Source of the DNA: Chloroflexota bacterium
GTDB lineage: Bacteria; Chloroflexota; Dormibacteria; Dormibacterales; Dormibacteraceae
NCBI GenBank assembly: GCA_005882115.1
Contig: VBEG01000024.1
Span: 62,001-126,000, forward strand
Direction of reading: 5' to 3'
DNA: 64,000 nt
Part shown: positions 60,033-64,000 of the stretch, in pieces
Numbering within the stretch: position 1 is the first letter of the stretch
Layout of the letters: every line of letters starts with the position of its first letter
Made by a program: the position numbers and the translations under genes
The notes under the pieces: generated by a model
What the model saw: only the letters and a program-made list of their open reading frames with translations
The model's database searches: none
Told to the model about the DNA's origin: nothing

Positions 60033-61802
60033 TTACTTGCTGACCGGCACCGTGAACCTGAAGGTGCTCCCCTCTCCCAGGGTTGACGTGACGGTCAGGT
60101 CGCCGTCGTGCATGCGCGCGATCTCACGAGAAAGCCACAAACCGAGCCCCGTTCCCTGCACGTGGACCGAGCTCTCGATGCGCCCGAATCGCGAGAACAG
60201 CTGCTCCTGGTCACTTTCGGCGATGCCCACTCCACGGTCGGTGACAGAGACCAGCGCTTGGCTGTCAACGCGCCGGACGTCGACGGTGATGTCTGTTCCC
60301 GCGGGCGAGTACTTGGCTGCGTTGCTCAGCAGGTTGCGAACCACGATCTGGAATCGATCGGGGTCGACCTCCGCCTCGATCGCTTCGACGGGTGCGTCGA
60401 CCTTCAGGTCGTGGTCGCTGAGCAGCATCCTGACGCCGTCGATCGCCGAATCCGTGAGCTCGACGATGTCGACGTGTTGCCGCTTCAGTGCCAGGCGTCC
60501 TTCCTCGAGACGCGAAGCCTCGATCATCTGCTCGACCATCCAGTTCACCTCGTCGGATTTGGAGATCAGCAGCGGGAGGACCGAGCGTGCTTTCGGGGAG
60601 AGCTCGCCGAGTGCTCCCGCTTCGAGCATCGTCAGGTAGCCCTTGATCACTGTCATCGGGCCGCGCAGCTCATGCGAGGCGACGTTCAAGAAGTCGGTCT
60701 TGGCGCGCTCCAGCGCCGCGATCTTCGAGCTGAGGGTCACTCGGTCGATGCCGGCCGTGATGCTCACCGCGTACTCGCGCAGGCGGGCCAGCTCGTCGTC
60801 GCCGAACAGTGGGCTGAGGCGTCCGGAGACGATGACCATTGCACCGCGGCCCGGACGCAGCTCCAGCGGGACCACAAGGCTTCGGCCTGCGCGCCATGGC
60901 GCATGGCCGTCGCCCCTGCCGTCGACACTGAGATAGGAGAATCGTTTGCTAAGCGAGGCGGCATCGTCAGAGCTGATGCCACGTGCCGCCAGCACCGATC
61001 CGTCTGAGTCGAGCACAAAGGCAGCTTCCCCGCCGACGAGGCGTTCCGCCCAGACGAGCGCGCGATCGGCGAGCGTGGCGCGATCGGGGCTGTACAGGAG
61101 CAGGTCATGCATCGCGTTGCGGAACTGGTCCTCTTCCGGCTGTCTCCAGATGCGACGCAGCCAGACGGGAGGGAAGAAGGCGACATAGAGAACCGGCACC
61201 GTGGCCAGGGCAAACAGGTCGATCACAACGGAGAGCGCGTCGTTGGCGGTTCCGGCGACCGTGCCGATGAGGACGACGAGCAGCAGACCTGCGTAGCCCG
61301 CCGAGATGGCACGAAGACGAGCCTTTTCGACCTCGGGGCGGCCGCGCGAGGCGATCCAGAAGGTGACGATCGGCTCGAGGATGCAGAACGCCCACACTCC
61401 CACCGTCGAGACAAGAGCGAGCGATTGCACGGCGTTGTGCGGACTCTCGGGATCCGCGGGCAGCTGGACGGCGATGTCGAGAAGACCGACAGCGACGATC
61501 AGTAGCGTGACGAGACGGGTCTTGGCGACTCCGAACGGCACAAACGAATCCCGGAACATCAGCAGGCCGTAGCCGGACACAAGAAAGATGACCGCCGCGA
61601 GATCGGTGAGCAGCTGGGTGTTGGCGCCGGTGCCGGTCAGGCTTGGCGCCAGCAGCATCACGATCGCCAGCGAGCCGATCGCGATCGCCAGGTTTCCGTG
61701 GCGGCGGTCGGGCTGGTGGATCCAGGCCGCCACCGTCCTGATCGCCAGGACAGCGAACGCGATTTCGATGGCAAGCAGAAGCACCAGGAGGACTTCGGCC
61801 AT
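60033..61802 (-). CDS. Membrane sensor histidine kinase
   Basis: The 589-residue protein has about seven N-terminal membrane segments (residues 1-230), a GAF-like linker (about 240-350), a HisKA domain with ASHELRGPMTV (H377) and an HATPase_c domain with NLLSNAAKYSP, DRGVGI and GTGLGLWLS. The 7-helix input domain resembles 7TM or MASE-like sensors; the signal is unknown. No response regulator is adjacent. ATG 61802 has TATTCT 6 bases upstream and no SD, a leaderless start; the open frame beyond it is not translated in this model. Confidence 0.92.
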   Translation of the reverse strand: MAEVLLVLLLAIEIAFAVLAIRTVAAWIHQPDRRHGNLAIAIGSLAIVMLLAPSLTGTGANTQLLTDLAAVIFLVSGYGLLMFRDSFVPFGVAKTRLVTLLIVAVGLLDIAVQLPADPESPHNAVQSLALVSTVGVWAFCILEPIVTFWIASRGRPEVEKARLRAISAGYAGLLLVVLIGTVAGTANDALSVVIDLFALATVPVLYVAFFPPVWLRRIWRQPEEDQFRNAMHDLLLYSPDRATLADRALVWAERLVGGEAAFVLDSDGSVLAARGISSDDAASLSKRFSYLSVDGRGDGHAPWRAGRSLVVPLELRPGRGAMVIVSGRLSPLFGDDELARLREYAVSITAGIDRVTLSSKIAALERAKTDFLNVASHELRGPMTVIKGYLTMLEAGALGELSPKARSVLPLLISKSDEVNWMVEQMIEASRLEEGRLALKRQHVDIVELTDSAIDGVRMLLSDHDLKVDAPVEAIEAEVDPDRFQIVVRNLLSNAAKYSPAGTDITVDVRRVDSQALVSVTDRGVGIAESDQEQLFSRFGRIESSVHVQGTGLGLWLSREIARMHDGDLTVTSTLGEGSTFRFTVPVSK

Positions 61803-61835
61803 TGCGGCAGAATAGCCTACCCGAGGATTTTTCAA
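61803..61835 (-). promoter_or_regulatory. Leaderless promoter of the membrane kinase gene
   Basis: On the minus strand TTGAAA (61830-61835), a 15-base spacer and TATTCT (61809-61814), then 6 bases to ATG 61802. The short distance leaves no room for an SD. Confidence 0.6.
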
Positions 61836-61896
61836 GGATATGCAACACGTTTTATCTGCTCGGTTGGCGACAAAACGACAGCGCGCCCTGGGGAAA

Positions 61897-62655
61897 CTAA
61901 AGCAGGGGCGGCGCCAGCAGGATCCCGTTCGGGTCGGTCTGGTCCGCCTCGAGGCGGCGGATCTCAAAGCTCCGCAGCCCGCTGACATCGGGAGTCACGG
62001 GCGCGGCGTCGCGCCCCTCCAGCAGGTTGATCCCCAGGTGGTGGTGGTAGCCGTCCCAGCTCATGAAGCGCATGATGCCGCCGGCCTCGGCCATCAGCTC
62101 CATCCCGAGCGATTCGTAGAAGGCTTGGCTTCCGTCGAGGTCGCTGACGTTCAGGTGCATGTGACCGAGCACAGTGCCGGCCGAGAACTTGGGCTGCGGC
62201 GGCGCGGCGATCCGCAGCAGACGTTCGAAGTCGAGATGCTCGATGCCGATGCTCAACCGCCCATTGGGGTATTGCCACTCGCTCCGCGGCCGATCGGCGT
62301 AGACCTCGATCCCGTTTCCTTCCGGATCGTCGAAGTAGAGGGCCTGGCTCACCAGGTGATCGGACGTCCCGGTAAGCGGAAGCTTCTCCTCCAAGGCGCG
62401 ACGCAGAAAGCCGCCCAGCTCCTCCTCCGACGGAAGGAGGATCGCGAAATGGTAGAGGCCGGCGGTATGCCTCGGCCGCGGGCGACCGTCCGGGAGCGCC
62501 GTCAGGCGTAGCAGTGAGGCATCCCCGGCCCCCAGGACCGCGTAGGCCGCATCGCCGGCCATGCGGGTCAGGCCGAACCACTCGTAGAAGTCGACCTCCC
62601 GTTGAAGGTCGAGGACCTTTAGTTCCAGCGCGCCCAGAGGCCAGTCAGTCTGCAA
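61897..62655 (-). CDS. VOC family ring-cleavage dioxygenase-like protein
   Basis: The 252-residue protein has two vicinal-oxygen-chelate modules like catechol-2,3-dioxygenase (CatE/YfiE type). The first module has GLYHFAILLP and YFDDPEGNGIEVY; the second GHMHLNVSDL and HHHLGIN, giving the metal histidines and glutamate. It may be an extradiol dioxygenase or a glyoxalase-type enzyme. TTG 62655 immediately follows the plsC stop, so the start is uncertain but coupling is likely; no ATG lies nearby. Confidence 0.87.
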   Translation of the reverse strand: MQTDWPLGALELKVLDLQREVDFYEWFGLTRMAGDAAYAVLGAGDASLLRLTALPDGRPRPRHTAGLYHFAILLPSEEELGGFLRRALEEKLPLTGTSDHLVSQALYFDDPEGNGIEVYADRPRSEWQYPNGRLSIGIEHLDFERLLRIAAPPQPKFSAGTVLGHMHLNVSDLDGSQAFYESLGMELMAEAGGIMRFMSWDGYHHHLGINLLEGRDAAPVTPDVSGLRSFEIRRLEADQTDPNGILLAPPLL

Positions 62656-63384
62656 TCAGTACCAGTAGTTGGGGCCTTCCGACCGCGAGCCGCCGGGCGG
62701 CGGGTCGACCGCGATGCCCTTGGGCCCGGCCAGCTCCCTGACCGCCCGTTCCGCCCGCGCGATGAAGGATTCGTAGTCGTCATCCTCGGCGGCTGCGAGG
62801 GGCGATCCGAAGGTGATCGTCACACGCCCTCGCTTCGGCACGCGCCGGAATCGGGGCATCACCTCGTACATGCCGTCGACGTAGGCCGGCACGATCGGAA
62901 CGCCGGCGTCCATGGCGAGGATCGCCGCGCCTTTACGAAACTCGCCGATGGCGCCTGTCGCGGTGAGACGGCCTTCGGGAAAGATGATCACCGACCAGTT
63001 CTTGCGCAACAGGTCTTTCAGGTATTCGAGGTGAGCCCTGGCCCCGCCACTTCGCGGGATCGGAAACGCATCCACGGTGACCTGCGCGAGGCGTGCCTCC
63101 CACTTCCTCTTGAAGATCGAGTCCGCGGCCGCGACCACCACCGAGCGATGGCGATACCGCGGCGGCAACGCCTCGGCCATGACGACCGCGTCCAGCGCAC
63201 TGACATGGTTGGCGACAAACACGGCGGGGCCGTCCAGGCTTCGCAGCAACTCGCGGTCGCGCACGGTCAGGCGGCAGAAGCTCGAGAGCGCGGGAAACAA
63301 GAGGCTTGACTGCAGCGCGGCGCGCATCCTGCGCATGCCTCGAGTGCGAGTCCATTCCGCCGCGTCGACCGCGTGCGTCTCCAC
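62656..63384 (-). CDS. plsC: 1-acylglycerol-3-phosphate acyltransferase (PlsC-like)
   Basis: The enzyme acylates lysophosphatidate to phosphatidate at the membrane in phospholipid synthesis. The 242-residue product has the four acyltransferase motifs: NHVSALD (NHxxxxD), the FPIPRSGG block, FPEGRLT and PIVPAYVDG. GTG 63384 is preferred: TACACT lies 8 bases upstream and TTGCAT 16 bases further, a leaderless promoter; ATG 63336 and TTG 63420 are alternatives. The frame near the N-terminus is Arg-rich, which suits a membrane-peripheral segment. Confidence 0.9.
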   Translation of the reverse strand: METHAVDAAEWTRTRGMRRMRAALQSSLLFPALSSFCRLTVRDRELLRSLDGPAVFVANHVSALDAVVMAEALPPRYRHRSVVVAAADSIFKRKWEARLAQVTVDAFPIPRSGGARAHLEYLKDLLRKNWSVIIFPEGRLTATGAIGEFRKGAAILAMDAGVPIVPAYVDGMYEVMPRFRRVPKRGRVTITFGSPLAAAEDDDYESFIARAERAVRELAGPKGIAVDPPPGGSRSEGPNYWY

Positions 63385-63392
63385 CGGCGATG

Positions 63393-63420
63393 AGTGTATG
63401 CGCGCATACGAGTGATGCAA
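63393..63420 (-). promoter_or_regulatory. Promoter of plsC with a 14-bp palindrome
   Basis: On the minus strand TTGCAT (63415-63420), a 16-base spacer and TACACT (63393-63398) precede GTG 63384 by 8 bases. GTATGCGCGCATAC (63396-63409), a perfect palindrome, sits in the spacer and could be an operator. Confidence 0.6.
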
Positions 63421-63425
63421 GCGGC

Positions 63426-63601
63426 AGGGGAGGAAGGATTCGAGCCTTCAACCTCAGCCGAGAGCGCGGCCCGCGCTCGACTGGTTCGTGGTCGCGTATG
63501 AACCTGGCCAGAACCCCCGGCAAATCGCCGGGGGCTGACCTCGCCACGACCTGAACGTCGCACCTCCTCCACTTCGCGCCCGATTGGTGAGGCGCGATCT
63601 T
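63426..63601. ncRNA. Candidate structured RNA upstream of plsC
   Basis: No protein gene fits this stretch. Conserved-looking hairpins follow one another: GAAGG-ATTCGAG-CCTTC near 63432, GAGCGCG-GCC-CGCGCTC near 63471, a long stem GGTTCGTGG/CCACGACC enclosing CCCCCGGC-AAATC-GCCGGGGG (63514-63534), a closing pair GGAGGA/TCCTCC, and a terminator-like hairpin at 63574. On the minus strand the 3' part looks like a tRNA T-arm plus acceptor (CTCGAAT loop, CTCCCCT pairing 6 of 7 with AGTGGAG at 63567-63573). Strand and function are undecided. Confidence 0.4.
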
Positions 63602-63603
63602 TT
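63574..63603 (+). terminator. Terminator-like hairpin
   Basis: TCGCGCC (63574-63580) and GGCGCGA (63591-63597) form a 7-bp stem with a 10-base loop, followed by TCTTTT. It would end a plus-strand transcript coming from the candidate RNA; the nearest gene on that side is on the minus strand. Confidence 0.55.
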
Positions 63604-63613
63604 CGCAGATACC

Positions 63614-64000
63614 TTAGTGGCCCCGGAAAGCCTCTTCGAGCCATTCGGCGAACACTCCCGGCGCCACCTTGGCGTCCAGGACCAGGCCGGGTCGGTGCTT
63701 GCGTTCGGCCCATTTTCTGACCCCTGCGAGATCGGCCGGCCGGCGCACGGTGATCCCCTCCAGGCCGAGGGCCCGCCCTATGGCGGCGAAGTCGGTGTCG
63801 GGGAAGCGGACGATGTCGAGGGGATGCCCCGCGGGGGCGAAGTGGTGCACCTCCGCGCCGTAGGCCGCGTCGTTGTAGATCAGCACCAGCATGTCGAGGC
63901 CCAGGCGCGCGGCCGTCTCCAGCTCGGGCAGCGCCATCAGCGCGCCGCCGTCACCGAGGGCTGCAACGGTCATTCGGTCGGGGCGGGCGACGGCGGCACC
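63614..64000 (-). CDS. Thiamine-diphosphate enzyme, C-terminal part (5' end outside window)
   Basis: The visible 128 residues are the ThDP-binding third domain of an acetolactate synthase/benzoylformate decarboxylase-type enzyme. The cofactor motif is ALGDGGALMALPELETAARL ... YNDAAYGAE (GDG to N pattern). The frame remains open to base 64000, so ATG 63973 is internal and the N-terminal two domains lie beyond the window. Which 2-oxoacid it uses cannot be said. The stop lies 10 bases beyond the terminator-like hairpin on the opposite strand. Confidence 0.88.
   Translation of the reverse strand, partial: GAAVARPDRMTVAALGDGGALMALPELETAARLGLDMLVLIYNDAAYGAEVHHFAPAGHPLDIVRFPDTDFAAIGRALGLEGITVRRPADLAGVRKWAERKHRPGLVLDAKVAPGVFAEWLEEAFRGH

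Noticed and set aside
63422-63510. A complete tRNA gene on the minus strand
   Set aside because: Only a T-arm-like hairpin and a weak acceptor pairing are present; no D-arm, anticodon loop with T33 or properly spaced 5' end could be drawn.
1-64000. CRISPR arrays, phage defence islands, insertion sequences or prophage genes
   Set aside because: No regular spaced repeats, transposase, integrase or structural phage proteins were seen on either strand.

Overview
The window is GC-rich bacterial chromosome, almost fully coding, with no rRNA, no complete tRNA, no CRISPR array, and no insertion sequence or prophage that I can recognise. Many genes start with GTG or TTG, and many neighbours overlap by 1 to 8 bases (ATGA, GTGA). 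Several first genes of transcription units lack a Shine-Dalgarno (SD) sequence and have a TANNNT -10 box 6 to 9 bases before the start codon, as expected for leaderless mRNAs. The gene content (menaquinone pathway, a molybdenum hydroxylase of the CO dehydrogenase family with all its maturation genes, 2-oxoacid:ferredoxin oxidoreductase, split PntA, F420-type oxidoreductase, DUF5317, GerW/YtfJ) fits a Terrabacteria lineage. I lean to Dormibacterota/Chloroflexota-like soil bacteria, but no phylogenetic marker was tested.

Layout. 1-4.2 kb: 3' end of gltX, lgt, then a minus-strand run DUF72, rlmN, metallo-beta-lactamase hydrolase. 4.2-10.6 kb: a sensory block with a degenerate histidine-kinase-like protein, a 1338-residue multi-GAF kinase, two response regulators and a 40-codon membrane peptide gene. 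10.6-15.3 kb: M20 amidohydrolase, DUF5317, an unusual FtsH-like AAA protease and a lytic transglycosylase. 15.3-22.6 kb: MerR regulator and menaquinone genes menF, menD, menH, menA, menB with a second alpha/beta hydrolase. 22.7-33.2 kb: molybdenum-hydroxylase region (MocA-like, xdhC/coxI-like, coxE, coxD, coxM, coxL, coxS and divergent coxG), interrupted by nfo, gerW-like and a CGNR regulator. 33.2-44.8 kb: amidase, methyltransferase, GHL10-type glycosidase, TetR with two operators, cold-shock gene, EamA transporter, and two paralogous lipase-like hydrolases around a second TetR. 44.8-47.1 kb: TPP riboswitch, cytX-like transporter, thiD. 47-56 kb: membrane protein, double GNAT, LLM oxidoreductase, pntB, pntAB, pntAA, korA, korB. 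56-64 kb: two AlkA-type glycosylases, a phosphotransferase, M3 peptidase, membrane histidine kinase, ring-cleavage dioxygenase-like protein, plsC, a candidate structured RNA and the 3' end of a ThDP enzyme gene.

How it fits together. Menaquinone synthesis, the molybdenum hydroxylase, transhydrogenase and 2-oxoacid oxidoreductase point to a redox-flexible aerobe or facultative organism. The CoxL-type subunit has the form II signature (YRGAGR) and S-L-M gene order, so its substrate should be left open. The most interesting new signals are a dispersed CCTCCCCA-N4-7-TGGGGAGG palindrome family that supplies start codons to two genes and C-terminal tails to two regulators, a multi-hairpin RNA candidate upstream of plsC, a csp 5' leader hairpin that touches the SD, two pairs of divergent genes with start codons 8 and 23 bases apart, and a small membrane peptide inside the sensory block.
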